Made by a program: the position numbers and the translations under genes | Shown here: in pieces, positions 28,764 through 37,461 of the stretch | How the letters are laid out: each line of letters starts with the position of its first letter | Numbering within the stretch: position 1 is the stretch's first letter | DNA from: Aquimarina amphilecti | GTDB lineage: Bacteria > Bacteroidota > Bacteroidia > Flavobacteriales > Flavobacteriaceae | DNA length: 64,000 nt | Assembly: GCF_900109375.1 (NCBI RefSeq) | Contig: NZ_FOAB01000004.1 | Span: forward strand, 124,001 to 188,000 | Reading direction: 5' to 3' | The notes under the pieces: generated by a model | Database searches by the model: none | Seen by the model: only the letters and a program-made list of their open reading frames with translations | What the model was told of the DNA's origin: nothing

Positions 28764-29756
28764 TTAATTAGGATCTATTGATGGTAGATCCAAAACAACT
28801 TTATCTATGACGTGGATAATTCCATTTGTTGCTTGTACATCGGTAAAAATGATTGTACTAGCACTTGCAGGATCATTTCCTTCTAGTCTTATTGTTTTAG
28901 CAGCAACATCAATCGTAATTTCTTTTGACAAAGTTGTAAGATTTCCGTCTACTAAATCAGCTTCTCTTACATTACTACTTGGCACAACATGAAGGTTTAA
29001 AGCATTTGTTAATACAGTTTCTTCAATATCTCCAGGAACGGTCCAATTATTATTAACATCTAATAAAGCATCAAAAGCAGTATTATTTGGTGCGAATACT
29101 GTAAAAGGACCTTCTCCTTGTAAAGTAGTAACATAATCAAAACTGTATGCAGTTAGGGCTTCTACTAGTCTTGAAAAATTAGGATCTGCTGTAGCAAATG
29201 TAGTTACATCTGGTAATTCAATGACCGCATCAATTTTGTGTATTATACCATTAGAAGCAGCAATGTCTGGTGTGCTTACGGTAGCTCCTCCATTAAAAAC
29301 TACTCCATTAGCAGTATTGTAATAAATACTAATAGTAGATCCATTAGGGCCAGCTGTTGAAGAGGTTTCGGCATAACCAGCTACATTATTTGTAAGAGTT
29401 GTCGAGCTAATTTCTCCCGGAATAACATGATTTAATAAAAGTTGTTGTAATTCATCTGTTGGAATAGCATTAATATCCGCATAATTGTTTGCTGTAAGAA
29501 ATGCCTGCATAGCAGTATCTGTGGGAGCTAAAACTGTAAATGGACCGGTTCCATTAAGAATTGAGACTAAATCTCCATCTGCAGCAGCAAGAGCGGTTAC
29601 TAATAATGAAAGATCAGAATCTCCAGTGGCAATTGCGACTATATTATCATCTGTTGGTATAATAACATTACCATCATCATCGTTCCCGCAGGATGAAGCT
29701 GTTAAAATTAATGCTACAATAATAATAGCATTGGTGATTTTTGAAATAATTTTCAT
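28764..29756 (-). CDS. Lipoprotein with two fasciclin (FAS1) domains
   Basis: This 330-residue exported lipoprotein has signal peptide with lipobox LTASSC at about residues 18-23 followed by GNDDDGN. Two FAS1 domains follow. The first (about 45-180) has LVTALAAADGDLVSIL, GPFTVLAPTDTAMQAF and SNGIIHKIDAVI; the second (about 190-325) has LVEALTAYSFDYVTTL, GPFTVFAPNNTAFDAL and TNGIIHVIDKVV. FAS1 domains usually mediate adhesion or protein contacts at the cell surface. It has no T9SS tail, so it is probably anchored by lipid. It converges on yidC at a shared terminator. Confidence 0.93.
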   Translation of the reverse strand: MKIISKITNAIIIVALILTASSCGNDDDGNVIIPTDDNIVAIATGDSDLSLLVTALAAADGDLVSILNGTGPFTVLAPTDTAMQAFLTANNYADINAIPTDELQQLLLNHVIPGEISSTTLTNNVAGYAETSSTAGPNGSTISIYYNTANGVVFNGGATVSTPDIAASNGIIHKIDAVIELPDVTTFATADPNFSRLVEALTAYSFDYVTTLQGEGPFTVFAPNNTAFDALLDVNNNWTVPGDIEETVLTNALNLHVVPSSNVREADLVDGNLTTLSKEITIDVAAKTIRLEGNDPASASTIIFTDVQATNGIIHVIDKVVLDLPSIDPN

Positions 29757-29828
29757 GTTTTTGAGTTTTAAAAGTTAAAATTTGTTCAGATAAGCTAACG
29801 TGGTATTTATTTCATATATTTTTAATTG

Positions 29829-29862
29829 TTTGTTAAACAAAAGTTAACAGTACCTACTTTTG
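29829..29862 (+). promoter_or_regulatory. Candidate promoter with inverted repeat upstream of the YwqK-like gene
   Basis: TACTTTTG at 29855-29862 matches the -7 consensus, with a TTTG at 29829-29832 that could be the -33 element, 22 bp away. AACAAAAG and CTTTTGTT arms near 29837-29844 and 29858-29865 form an inverted repeat over the promoter. The start codon is about 150 bp downstream, so the assignment is tentative. Confidence 0.35.
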
Positions 29863-30014
29863 TTATCAGTTAGTTGTTTTTTTGGAAGTTTTAATGTTTT
29901 TTTTGTAGGACTTTTTTTATATAAAAAAAGTAAAATATTTTCTTTTGATTGTATTTTTATTGAATATTGGTACGCTTTTTGGATTAATTAGTTACTTAAA
30001 AATGAAATAAAACC

Positions 30015-30701
30015 ATGCGAAATAGATTTTTATTTTTCGTTTTTGTTTACATGACTACGATTGGATATACCCAAAAGTTTAATTCCTTTGACGGGGAAGG
30101 GAAGAGACATGGAAGATGGCAAAAAAAATATGTAAATAGCGATCAACTTCGTTATGAGGGTACTTTTGATCATGGAAAAGAAATTGGTGAGTTTAAGTTT
30201 TATAAACCAAATAGTGGAACAATACCAACAGCTACTAAAATGTTTTCTTCTGACTCAGATAGTGTTCAAGTAAAATATTTTACTGCGAAGGGTAAAGTTA
30301 TTAGTAAAGGGAAAATGATAGGTAAAGAAAGAGTTGGGCTATGGACATACTATCATAAAGGATCTTCTAAAATAATGATGACAGAAGACTATAAAGCGGG
30401 AAAACTTCATGGAGAACAGAAAACATATTTTGAAAATGGTCAGTTAACCGAAAAAATTATTTACGTAAGAGGTGAAAAACAAGGTAAACGTATTGTGTAT
30501 TCTGAGAAAGGAGTTCTAATTAAGGAGTTTACTTATGAAAATGATCAATTACATGGTATTACCAAATACTATGATGTTAAAGGAAGAGTTAGAATAGAAG
30601 GTAATTATAAGAGAGATCGTAAAGATGGTATATGGAGTTATTATGAAAATGGAAAATTATTGGAACAAAAAAGATTTCCTATTGGAAAAACAGGTTCATA
30701 G
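30015..30701 (+). CDS. Secreted YwqK/MORN-like repeat protein
   Basis: This 228-residue protein has a signal peptide (MRNRFLFFVFVYMTTIGYTQ) followed by MORN-like repeats of the type NGQLTEKIIYVRGEKQGKRIVY, KGVLIKEFTYENDQLHGITKYYD and GRVRIEGNYKRDRKDGIWSYYENGKLL. Such proteins are often labelled as YwqK-family antitoxins, but a signal peptide makes a toxin-antitoxin role unlikely here; the cargo and function are unknown. It is a single gene ending at a clear terminator. Confidence 0.82.
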   Translation: MRNRFLFFVFVYMTTIGYTQKFNSFDGEGKRHGRWQKKYVNSDQLRYEGTFDHGKEIGEFKFYKPNSGTIPTATKMFSSDSDSVQVKYFTAKGKVISKGKMIGKERVGLWTYYHKGSSKIMMTEDYKAGKLHGEQKTYFENGQLTEKIIYVRGEKQGKRIVYSEKGVLIKEFTYENDQLHGITKYYDVKGRVRIEGNYKRDRKDGIWSYYENGKLLEQKRFPIGKTGS

Positions 30702-30737
30702 TATAAGTTTTTAGAATCGACATATAGAAAAAACCTT

Positions 30738-30765
30738 AAGGCAATGCATAAGCATTGCTTTTTTT
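30738..30765 (+). terminator. Rho-independent terminator of the YwqK-like gene
   Basis: GCAATGC at 30741-30747 pairs with GCATTGC at 30752-30758 around an ATAA loop, extended by a G-T and two A-T pairs and followed by seven T. Confidence 0.85.
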
Positions 30766-30771
30766 ATTTAT

Positions 30772-30779
30772 TATTTTTG
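30772..30779 (+). promoter_or_regulatory. -7 promoter element (TATTTTTG) of mnmA
   Basis: TATTTTTG lies just after the upstream terminator and 67 bp before the mnmA ATG, and matches the TAnnTTTG consensus exactly. Confidence 0.5.
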
Positions 30780-30846
30780 CAGATAATTTTTAAATTAAAA
30801 TATCTTCATTTTGTTTTGAAGATATTAAGTAAATAAAGCATTGATA

Positions 30847-32034
30847 ATGAAAAGGGTTATTGTAGGTTTATCAGGAGGAGTAGATTCGAGTGTAGCGGCG
30901 TATCTATTAAAAGAACAGGGTTATGAAGTGATAGGTCTTTTTATGAAAAATTGGCATGATGATTCTGTGACCATTTCTGATGAATGCCCTTGGTTAGATG
31001 ACAGTAATGATGCGTTGCTTGTAGCAGAAAAATTAGGTATACCTTTCCAAACGGTTGATCTCAGTGAAGAATACAAAGAGCGTATAGTAGATTATATGTT
31101 TAATGAGTATGAAAGGGGAAGAACACCTAATCCAGATGTTTTATGTAATCGAGAGATTAAATTTGATGTTTTTTTAAAAATAGCTTTGTCTTTAGGAGCA
31201 GATTATGTTGCTACAGGACATTATTGTAGAAAAGATACAATATTAAAAGAAGGAAAGGAAGTCCACAGATTATTGGCGGGTAAAGACCCTAATAAAGATC
31301 AATCTTATTTTTTGTGTCAATTATCACAGGATCAATTATCGAAGACACTTTTTCCTGTAGGGGAGTTGTTAAAACCAGAGGTGCGGGAGATAGCAAAAGA
31401 ACAAAATCTAGTTACTGCAGATAAGAAAGATTCTCAAGGATTGTGTTTTATTGGGAAAGTTAGACTTCCAGAGTTTCTTCAGCAAAAATTACAACCTAAA
31501 CAAGGTGATATCATCGAGATTTCTTCCACAGAAGAAATGTATAATAAAACCATTCCAAATTTTAATTCAAAAGAAGAAGAATTAGAGTTTCTCTCTTTAA
31601 AATATCAATATGGTGTTAATAATGGGAAAATTGTTGGAAAACATCAAGGAGCACATTATTATACTAAAGGTCAACGAAAAGGTTTAGCTGTTGGAGGTAC
31701 TCCGGAACCATTGTTTGTTATCGAAACCGACGTTAAAACTAATGTGATTTATACCGGGCAAGGTAAAGAACACCCGGGTTTATATAGAAGAGGTCTTTTT
31801 ATTAGTAATGATGAATTGCACTGGGTACGATCAGATCTTAAGTTACAGGTGGATGAGAAATTAGATGTTATGGCAAGAATACGATACAGACAATCATTGG
31901 AAAAAGCGACCTTACATCAGGTAGATTCCGGTATGTATATTGTTTTTGAAAATCCTCAGAGTGCAATTATGGAAGGTCAGTTTGTTGCTTGGTATAAAGA
32001 TGAAGAATTAGTTGGGTCGGGAGTAATTTCTTAA
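30847..32034 (+). CDS. mnmA: tRNA-specific 2-thiouridylase MnmA
   Basis: This 395-residue enzyme thiolates U34 of tRNA Lys, Glu and Gln. The ATP pyrophosphatase P-loop is [20 protein letters not shown] at the N-terminus, and the first catalytic Cys is in [12 protein letters not shown] near 100. ATGHYCR and [13 protein letters not shown] follow, with the second catalytic Cys in [13 protein letters not shown] near 200. A C-terminal beta-barrel domain with [15 protein letters not shown]-like residues completes it. I use the ATG at 30847 ([11 protein letters not shown]). The gene is intact; the odd orphan sorting tail starts right after its stop. Confidence 0.96.
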   Translation: MKRVIVGLSGGVDSSVAAYLLKEQGYEVIGLFMKNWHDDSVTISDECPWLDDSNDALLVAEKLGIPFQTVDLSEEYKERIVDYMFNEYERGRTPNPDVLCNREIKFDVFLKIALSLGADYVATGHYCRKDTILKEGKEVHRLLAGKDPNKDQSYFLCQLSQDQLSKTLFPVGELLKPEVREIAKEQNLVTADKKDSQGLCFIGKVRLPEFLQQKLQPKQGDIIEISSTEEMYNKTIPNFNSKEEELEFLSLKYQYGVNNGKIVGKHQGAHYYTKGQRKGLAVGGTPEPLFVIETDVKTNVIYTGQGKEHPGLYRRGLFISNDELHWVRSDLKLQVDEKLDVMARIRYRQSLEKATLHQVDSGMYIVFENPQSAIMEGQFVAWYKDEELVGSGVIS

Positions 32035-32222
32035 CTTATATTAGTTTTGTTACTATTGAATCTATTAAAATTCGCATCTTTACTGCAGAGGGCAAATTAG
32101 TAAAATCAGAATCTGTGACGAATGGAAAACTTGTTTCATTGAGCAATCTATCTAATGGTCTATACTTAGTGGAATTAATTTCAGGAACCTCTCGTCATAC
32201 ATTGAAGATATCAAAATATTAA
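32035..32222 (+). pseudogene. Orphan T9SS type A sorting-tail remnant
   Basis: The frame ending in TAA at 32220-32222 is open back into the end of mnmA (from 32004) and reads as a type A T9SS C-terminal domain: IKIRIFTAEGKLVKS, then VSLSNLSNGLYLVELI, then RHTLKISKY and stop. This is the last 55 to 60 residues of a secreted protein with no ATG, signal peptide or catalytic domain before it. The stop overlaps the ATG of the next gene as TAATG. The simplest reading is an internal deletion that removed the body of a secreted protein that once lay between mnmA and the next gene. Confidence 0.75.
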
Positions 32223-33166
32223 TGAATAAAATCAAAGGACTTTTTAAAATTCAATATCCCATTGTTCAAGGTGGGATGATTTGGGCAAGCGGATGGAAAC
32301 TTGCAAGTGCAGTTAGTAATTCAGGAGGTTTAGGAGTTATAGGAGCTGGTTCTATGTATCCTGAGGTGTTAAGAGAGCATATACAGAAATGTAAAAAAGC
32401 TACGGACAAGCCATTTGGTGTAAATGTTCCTATGCTATATCCAAATCTTCAAGAAATTATTGAAATTATAATCGAAGAGGATGTAAAGATAGTTTTTACA
32501 TCGGCCGGTAATCCTAAAACATATACTTCTTATCTTAAAGAAAAGGGTATTACTGTTGTACATGTAGTAAGCAGCTTAAAATTTGCTTTAAAAGCGCAAA
32601 ACGCGGGAGTAGATGCGATCGTAGCTGAGGGTTTTGAAGCAGGAGGTCATAACGGAAGAGATGAGACAACTACTTTGGCGTTAATTCCTATGGTCAAAGA
32701 AAAAATAAGTATTCCTTTAATTGCTGCTGGAGGTATTGCAACAGGTTCTTCCATGTTTGCTGTAATGTCTTTAGGAGCTGATGGAGTTCAGATTGGTAGT
32801 AGGTTTGTGGCTAGTGAAGAAGCTTCTTCTCATAAGGATTTTAAACAAATGGTCGTAGATGCTAAAGAAGGAGATACACATCTTACTTTAAAAGAATTAG
32901 CTCCAGTTAGAATGTTGAAAAATAAATTTTATAATGATGTTGCGGAGTTATATGTCAAGGGACCATCAATAGATGAGTTAAAGACATTGTTAGGTCGTGC
33001 AAGAGCGAAAAAAGGAATGTTTGAAGGGGATCTTATAGAAGGTGAATTAGAAATAGGACAAGTATCTGGTTTGATTCACGATATCAAGCCTGTCGAGCAA
33101 ATAATAAACGATTTGATAATTAATTTTAATGAAACTCAAAAACAAATGAATAGAATTGATTTTTGA
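32222..33166 (+). CDS. Nitronate monooxygenase / 2-nitropropane dioxygenase-like flavoprotein
   Basis: This 314-residue TIM-barrel FMN protein starts IKGLFKIQYPIVQGGMIWASGWKLASAVSNSGGLGVIGAGSM, the class I nitronate monooxygenase opening. FGVNVPML near 61, VDAIVAEGFEAGGHNGRDE near 130 (family motif with the catalytic His) and LIAAGGIATGSSMFAVMSLGADGVQIGSRF near 165-195 follow. The physiological substrate is uncertain; related proteins also reduce enoyl-type substrates. Its ATG overlaps the stop of the orphan T9SS tail, which suggests the ancestral gene was translationally coupled to a lost upstream gene. Confidence 0.92.
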   Translation: MNKIKGLFKIQYPIVQGGMIWASGWKLASAVSNSGGLGVIGAGSMYPEVLREHIQKCKKATDKPFGVNVPMLYPNLQEIIEIIIEEDVKIVFTSAGNPKTYTSYLKEKGITVVHVVSSLKFALKAQNAGVDAIVAEGFEAGGHNGRDETTTLALIPMVKEKISIPLIAAGGIATGSSMFAVMSLGADGVQIGSRFVASEEASSHKDFKQMVVDAKEGDTHLTLKELAPVRMLKNKFYNDVAELYVKGPSIDELKTLLGRARAKKGMFEGDLIEGELEIGQVSGLIHDIKPVEQIINDLIINFNETQKQMNRIDF

Positions 33167-33167
33167 T

Positions 33168-34454
33168 TTATGAAGATACAAGATCTATAATGTGTTTTTC
33201 ACAAATGTCAAGAGTGTTATAGGAATTTAAAGTTTTTTGTACTTTTTCTACATTGTCATAGTATATTTCTGAGTTTAATATCTTGTTAACAGCATTTTGT
33301 AATGAAATTGATCGAGGTCTTTCTGTTTTTAGATCTATACCTAATCCGCAATAATCAATACGTGCACAAATTTCATTTTTACCTTCATTGATTCCTGCAG
33401 TGACCATAGGTACTCCATGTTTAATGCTAATCATGCTACTTCCATATCCGCCATTAGTGATAAAAACATTTGTTAACGGCATTACAATATCATAGGAAAT
33501 AAAGTCTTCAATATGTATGTTTTTATGAGGGTACTTTTTCCGTAATAGCTCGGTTTCATTGTATCCAGTAGCTACTAAAACATTATAATTGGTATTTTTA
33601 AAAGCGTCTAATGCAGGTTCGATAAGCTTTTTACTGTTTTTTTCTACTGTTCCTTGAGAAATTAGAATAGTTTTTTTTCCAAGGTCTAATATGTTTTTCC
33701 AATCTTTAACTAGACTATTTTTATGGTTATTCCAAGTATGTAAAGCTCCAACATATCGTATAGTTTTTGGGGTGAAATGTCTAGGATAATCCATTTCTGG
33801 CACTCCGTTTTGTAAGAAAACAGAGGAATTTAGTGGAGCAATATCAAAAATGTTATGTTCTTCCTTGGGTAAATTTAGATTTTCCAACAATTCATTGTAT
33901 GCTTCTTTAGTTTCCTTAAAAAGTAACTTTTCTGCCATGAGCTTGATGAAATTTTGTTTTCGTTTACTTATGAAATTAGTTGCAGGTTGATGTCCCAAAC
34001 CATATTGAGGTATATCAGATGCGGATAAAGCTAATGGAACGACGCCAATACCAACAACTGGAACATTTAATTTATCTTTTACAATAGTTCCAGGAAACAT
34101 ATTGTCGTATACTAATATATCAAAGGAGAAAGATGAATATAACTCTTTAACATCGATATAATAGTTTTTCATTCTATGTATAAATAGATTTATGATGTCA
34201 AATTTTATATGGGAAATTCCTTTTAGTTTTTTACGTTCTGGATATGCCTCATCTAATTCAGAAACTTTGATTTCTTCAGCTTTTTTAAACGGTATATATG
34301 GAACTTCCATCTGCTCCAATTTTTTTTTATACGTTTTTCCTGTGTACCATCTAACGTCATGCCCTTTTTCTCTTAGATGTACTGCTAATTGAGTCATCGG
34401 ATTAAAATGTCCATCTGCAGGAATACAAGCGAAAAGAATTTTTAGGGAGGACAT
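33168..34454 (-). CDS. UGT-like (GT1) glycosyltransferase
   Basis: This 428-residue GT-B enzyme has N-terminus LKILFACIPADGHFNPMTQLAVHLREKGHDVRWYTG with the catalytic-type His. The C-terminal donor domain includes KTILISQGTVEKN near 263 and VFITNGGYGSSMISIKHGVPMVTAGINEGKNEICARIDYCGLGIDL near 345-390, the UGT/MGT signature region. Such enzymes glycosylate small lipophilic acceptors such as carotenoids, macrolides or flavonoids; the target here is unknown and no pigment or secondary-metabolite genes lie next to it. It converges on the monooxygenase gene with a 1-bp gap. Confidence 0.88.
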   Translation of the reverse strand: MSSLKILFACIPADGHFNPMTQLAVHLREKGHDVRWYTGKTYKKKLEQMEVPYIPFKKAEEIKVSELDEAYPERKKLKGISHIKFDIINLFIHRMKNYYIDVKELYSSFSFDILVYDNMFPGTIVKDKLNVPVVGIGVVPLALSASDIPQYGLGHQPATNFISKRKQNFIKLMAEKLLFKETKEAYNELLENLNLPKEEHNIFDIAPLNSSVFLQNGVPEMDYPRHFTPKTIRYVGALHTWNNHKNSLVKDWKNILDLGKKTILISQGTVEKNSKKLIEPALDAFKNTNYNVLVATGYNETELLRKKYPHKNIHIEDFISYDIVMPLTNVFITNGGYGSSMISIKHGVPMVTAGINEGKNEICARIDYCGLGIDLKTERPRSISLQNAVNKILNSEIYYDNVEKVQKTLNSYNTLDICEKHIIDLVSS

Positions 34455-34549
34455 ACACAGAATTTTGTTATTACATAAGCCTCAAAGCTATACTTTTTTT
34501 GGAGAAAAATACTTTTATTATCAAATTAATAAAAGGATGATATTATCCG

Positions 34550-34557
34550 TATTTTTG
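34550..34557 (+). promoter_or_regulatory. -7 promoter element (TATTTTTG) of mazG
   Basis: TATTTTTG fits the TAnnTTTG consensus, 15 bp before the mazG ATG at 34573. Confidence 0.5.
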
Positions 34558-34572
34558 AAATAAAATGATAGG

Positions 34573-35346
34573 ATGAATTCTAGAGAAAATAAATTAAAAG
34601 CTTTTGATAGATTGCTTACGATAATGGATGAATTGCGAGAGAAATGTCCGTGGGATAAAAAGCAAACATTACAATCTCTTAGACACCTTACTATTGAAGA
34701 AACCTATGAATTGGGGGATGCTATTTTAGATAATGATCTTAATGAAGTTAAGAAAGAACTTGGAGATTTACTTTTACATATTGTATTTTATTCTAAAATA
34801 GGGAGTGAAACTAAACATTTTGATATTGCCGATGTAGCTAATGAAATATGTGAAAAATTAATAAGTCGTCATCCCCATATTTATGGTGATGTAGAGGTAA
34901 CGGACGAAGAAGATGTAAAACGAAATTGGGAGAACTTAAAGCTTAAAGAAGGAAAGGAAAGTGTTCTTGAGGGTGTTCCTAAATCTTTACCGGCTTTAGT
35001 GAAAGCAAGTCGTATCCAAGATAAAGTGGCTGGAGTAGGATTTGATTGGGAAGAGCCACAACAGGTTTTCGAAAAGCTAGAGGAAGAATTGGCAGAGCTC
35101 CAAGATGAAATCAAAAAAGATGATACTGATAGAATTGAATCTGAATTTGGAGATGTATTATTCTCGATGATCAATTATGCTCGTTTTCTAAATATTAATC
35201 CAGAAGATGCTTTAGAAAGAACTAATAAAAAATTTATTAAGCGATTTCAGTATTTAGAGAAGAAAGCGAAAGAAAAAAGTAAAAGTTTACAGGATATGAC
35301 ACTTGCGGAGATGGATGTATTTTGGGAAGAAGCCAAAAAAATATAA
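34573..35346 (+). CDS. mazG: Nucleoside triphosphate pyrophosphohydrolase MazG
   Basis: This 257-residue all-alpha NTP pyrophosphatase has two MazG repeats. The first (about residues 22-115) has CPWDKKQTLQSLRHLTIEETYELGDAI and ELGDLLLHIVFYSKI, with the ExxE-x(12)-ExxD metal site. The second (about 150-240) has FEKLEEELAELQDEI and ESEFGDVLFSMINYARF. It probably removes aberrant dNTPs or NTPs. Length and motifs match the E. coli-type two-domain form. It is transcribed alone and followed by a weak terminator-like hairpin. Confidence 0.96.
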   Translation: MNSRENKLKAFDRLLTIMDELREKCPWDKKQTLQSLRHLTIEETYELGDAILDNDLNEVKKELGDLLLHIVFYSKIGSETKHFDIADVANEICEKLISRHPHIYGDVEVTDEEDVKRNWENLKLKEGKESVLEGVPKSLPALVKASRIQDKVAGVGFDWEEPQQVFEKLEEELAELQDEIKKDDTDRIESEFGDVLFSMINYARFLNINPEDALERTNKKFIKRFQYLEKKAKEKSKSLQDMTLAEMDVFWEEAKKI

Positions 35347-35392
35347 GTTTATATTATTTTATTTCTTAAGTGCTTATCATTTTATTATTATT

Positions 35393-35420
35393 AAAAAGAA
35401 TCTCAAGTTGAGGTTTTTTT
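35393..35420 (+). terminator. Probable terminator after mazG
   Basis: CTCAA and TTGAG form a short hairpin at 35402-35412, extended by A-T and G-T pairs and followed by seven T to 35420. The loop is very tight, so the structure is weak. No other feature is evident before 35600. Confidence 0.5.
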
Positions 35421-35628
35421 GCTTTTTCAGGTTTTTTTTCAATGAATTTTATTGATATTTCGCAAGTATTTTACGGTATAACCATATTTTTTAAAAATAT
35501 TTTTTTATTCTTAAAGTATTGATTTTACTGGTTTTTTGAGTAAGATATTATCGGGATATGCTCTGTTATGAAAAAATTATGAAAAAGTTGTCGTAAATTA
35601 GGAAGTATAATTATTTAGTAATAATTGT

Positions 35629-37140
35629 GTGGCTAACTCAAAAAAAAATATAAAAATATCTTTACTGGGTATCTTTATTTTATTCTCTATTACTTCCACT
35701 GTATATAGTTTTGGAAATAATAAGATAATAGATAAGGAGAGCAATTCTTTATATATCCAGGAAAAGTTCGATACTAAAGAACAATACCAATCGGTTATTG
35801 ATAGATATCTTAATGCCTTAGAAGAAAAACGTTCAGATTCCTTATCTGTATTTCAGAAATTAGCTTTTACCTATTCTGAAATGAAAGAACCTGAATTAGC
35901 GGTTCAGTATATCAATAGATATGTGAAAGCAAGTTTAGATATTTCTTTTGTTGGTCATAGTTTCTTTGATAATATTAGTGATTCTGAACCTTATGAATTA
36001 TTAGCAAATAAATATTTAAAAAAAGTTGATTTATGGTCAATTTTTTGTTTGTATACTGGTTTTATTGGTTTTTTTGTAGCTCTTGTGTTAAACCTTAGAA
36101 AGCGTTCTGATAAAGTTGCTAATCTTTTAATGAGCTTTTTTGTTTTACTGCATTCCTTTTTTATTCTCCATATTTGCGCATTATTGACAAATTATCAATA
36201 TTACTTTTCTGATAGTCTATATATATCCACGTCGTTTTCATTTCTATATGGTCCATTGATTTATTTTTATTTTAAAAGAGTAATAAATAAGTATGTTTTT
36301 AGGAATATCGACCTTTTGCATTTAGTTCCGACATTATTATTGATTGTATTCTTATTATTACCGGTTTATTTTTTGTCAGCAGAAGAAAAACTAAAAATGA
36401 TGTTAAATGGTACTGTCCCACATGGTACCTTAATTACAATTGTGAAATTAATATCACTTATAGTTTATGGTGGTTTGGTACTAGTAATTTATATAAAATC
36501 TATAAAGAGTAAGAAACCTGTTTTACGTATGCAATCTATCTGGCAAAGAAATATTGTAATTTTTTGTTCTTTATATATAGTTACCTATAGTATTTATGCT
36601 TTTTTAATTATTTCAAAAATTTACAGTGGTATTCTATTTAATACGCAAGTTGGTTTAATGGCTTTTTTAGTATTGTATGTTAGTTATACCGCTTTTGTTC
36701 AACCGAGTATTTTTGGAGGCTTAAAAGTAATTAAGACTAAACCAAAAAATAAAGTGCCAGTTCCTAAGTATGTTAAATCAGGATTAACGGAAGGCTTGTC
36801 AGTAGAGTTAAAGGAAAAATTATTATACTTATTAAATGAAGAAAAAATTTATAAGCAAAATAATATAACACTTCAAGTACTTTCGGAGTTAATGGATACT
36901 ACAAGGCATAATACTTCGCAAATTATAAATGAGCATTTTAATTTGAACTTCTTTGAGTTAATAAATAAATATAGAATCGAAGAAGCAAAAGAACTTTTAA
37001 AAGGTGAAAAACATAAGAACTTTAATATTATTGATATCGCTTATGAGGTTGGATTTAATAATAAAGTAACCTTTAATAAATCTTTCAAAAAATATAATCA
37101 AGTAACACCTTCTGAATACCTAAAATCATTAGTAGCTTGA
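35629..37140 (+). CDS. Membrane-spanning AraC-type transcriptional regulator 1 of the PUL
   Basis: This 503-residue regulator starts at GTG; no in-frame ATG lies between the upstream stop at 35608 and the signal sequence. Order: signal peptide (about 9-27), a TPR-like helical segment (about 45-135, EKFDTKEQYQSVIDRYLNALEEK), seven membrane helices (about 138-360, from LWSIFCLYTGFIGFF to LMAFLVLYVSYTAFV), then a cytoplasmic AraC HTH_18 domain (about 395-500, with RHNTSQIINEHFNLNFFELINKYRIEEAKELL and IIDIAYEVGFNNKVTFNKSFKKY). It resembles a SusR-type sensor and is about half identical to the gene at 37627. The start region carries an inverted copy of the leader box seen before the SusC genes. 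Confidence 0.9.
   Translation: MANSKKNIKISLLGIFILFSITSTVYSFGNNKIIDKESNSLYIQEKFDTKEQYQSVIDRYLNALEEKRSDSLSVFQKLAFTYSEMKEPELAVQYINRYVKASLDISFVGHSFFDNISDSEPYELLANKYLKKVDLWSIFCLYTGFIGFFVALVLNLRKRSDKVANLLMSFFVLLHSFFILHICALLTNYQYYFSDSLYISTSFSFLYGPLIYFYFKRVINKYVFRNIDLLHLVPTLLLIVFLLLPVYFLSAEEKLKMMLNGTVPHGTLITIVKLISLIVYGGLVLVIYIKSIKSKKPVLRMQSIWQRNIVIFCSLYIVTYSIYAFLIISKIYSGILFNTQVGLMAFLVLYVSYTAFVQPSIFGGLKVIKTKPKNKVPVPKYVKSGLTEGLSVELKEKLLYLLNEEKIYKQNNITLQVLSELMDTTRHNTSQIINEHFNLNFFELINKYRIEEAKELLKGEKHKNFNIIDIAYEVGFNNKVTFNKSFKKYNQVTPSEYLKSLVA
35630..35642 (-). repeat. Inverted copy of the TTGAGTTAGCC box at the start of regulator 1
   Basis: TGGCTAACTCAAA is the exact reverse complement of TTTGAGTTAGCCA at 37315-37327, and its first 11 core bases also match the box at 44525. 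It overlaps the GTG start and the first codons of the regulator gene. Confidence 0.6.
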
Positions 37141-37195
37141 TGCATATGTGTTTTAGTAAACATTCTTCGGAATAAAGTAAATCTTTTTCGGTAAA

Positions 37196-37218
37196 GGTAA
37201 ACCTTGATAAGGGTTACC
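37196..37218 (+). promoter_or_regulatory. PUL leader dyad, copy 1 (GGTAA-N13-TTACC)
   Basis: A 23-bp dyad with half-sites GGTAA and TTACC at both ends and inner arms ACCTT and AAGGG. Copies 2 and 3 have the same length, half-site spacing and flank (TCGGtAA just upstream), which marks it as a likely operator. Confidence 0.7.
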
Positions 37219-37314
37219 CGACTTTATATTTTCTATCACTTCTTTTACATTGTAATCATAAATAGGATGTGCATTTTCTATATAGACTTTGTTCAAGTTT
37301 TGTGAAATTTAATA

Positions 37315-37327
37315 TTTGAGTTAGCCA
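37315..37327 (+). promoter_or_regulatory. TTGAGTTAGCC leader box, copy 1 (orphan)
   Basis: TTTGAGTTAGCCA lies 120 bp after the start of dyad copy 1. It is shared with leaders 2 and 3, and is perfectly complementary over 13 bases to the start region of regulator 1. Confidence 0.6.
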
Positions 37328-37453
37328 TCAAAATATTAGTGCCATCCTCTTGTGATTGCATTGTTTTTAAACAATTGCAATAGTTACTTTTTCAATTCAT
37401 AATTTGTTAATTAACATTTTATTAAAACTATTAATTAACAAATTATTTGGTTT

Positions 37454-37461
37454 TATTTTTG
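37454..37461 (+). promoter_or_regulatory. Candidate -7 promoter element (TATTTTTG) for regulator 2
   Basis: Exact TAnnTTTG match 166 bp before the ATG at 37627, beyond the orphan leader. Its position suggests that regulator 2 has its own promoter with a leader of about 155 bases. Confidence 0.4.

Noticed and set aside
30015-30701. An antitoxin of the YwqK type
   Set aside because: It has a signal peptide and no adjacent toxin-like gene; only the repeats match the named family.
35630-37327. Regulator 1 as an insertion element bounded by 13-bp inverted repeats
   Set aside because: There is no transposase, no target-site duplication and the outer ends coincide with functional sites (start codon and leader box) rather than with gene-free termini.
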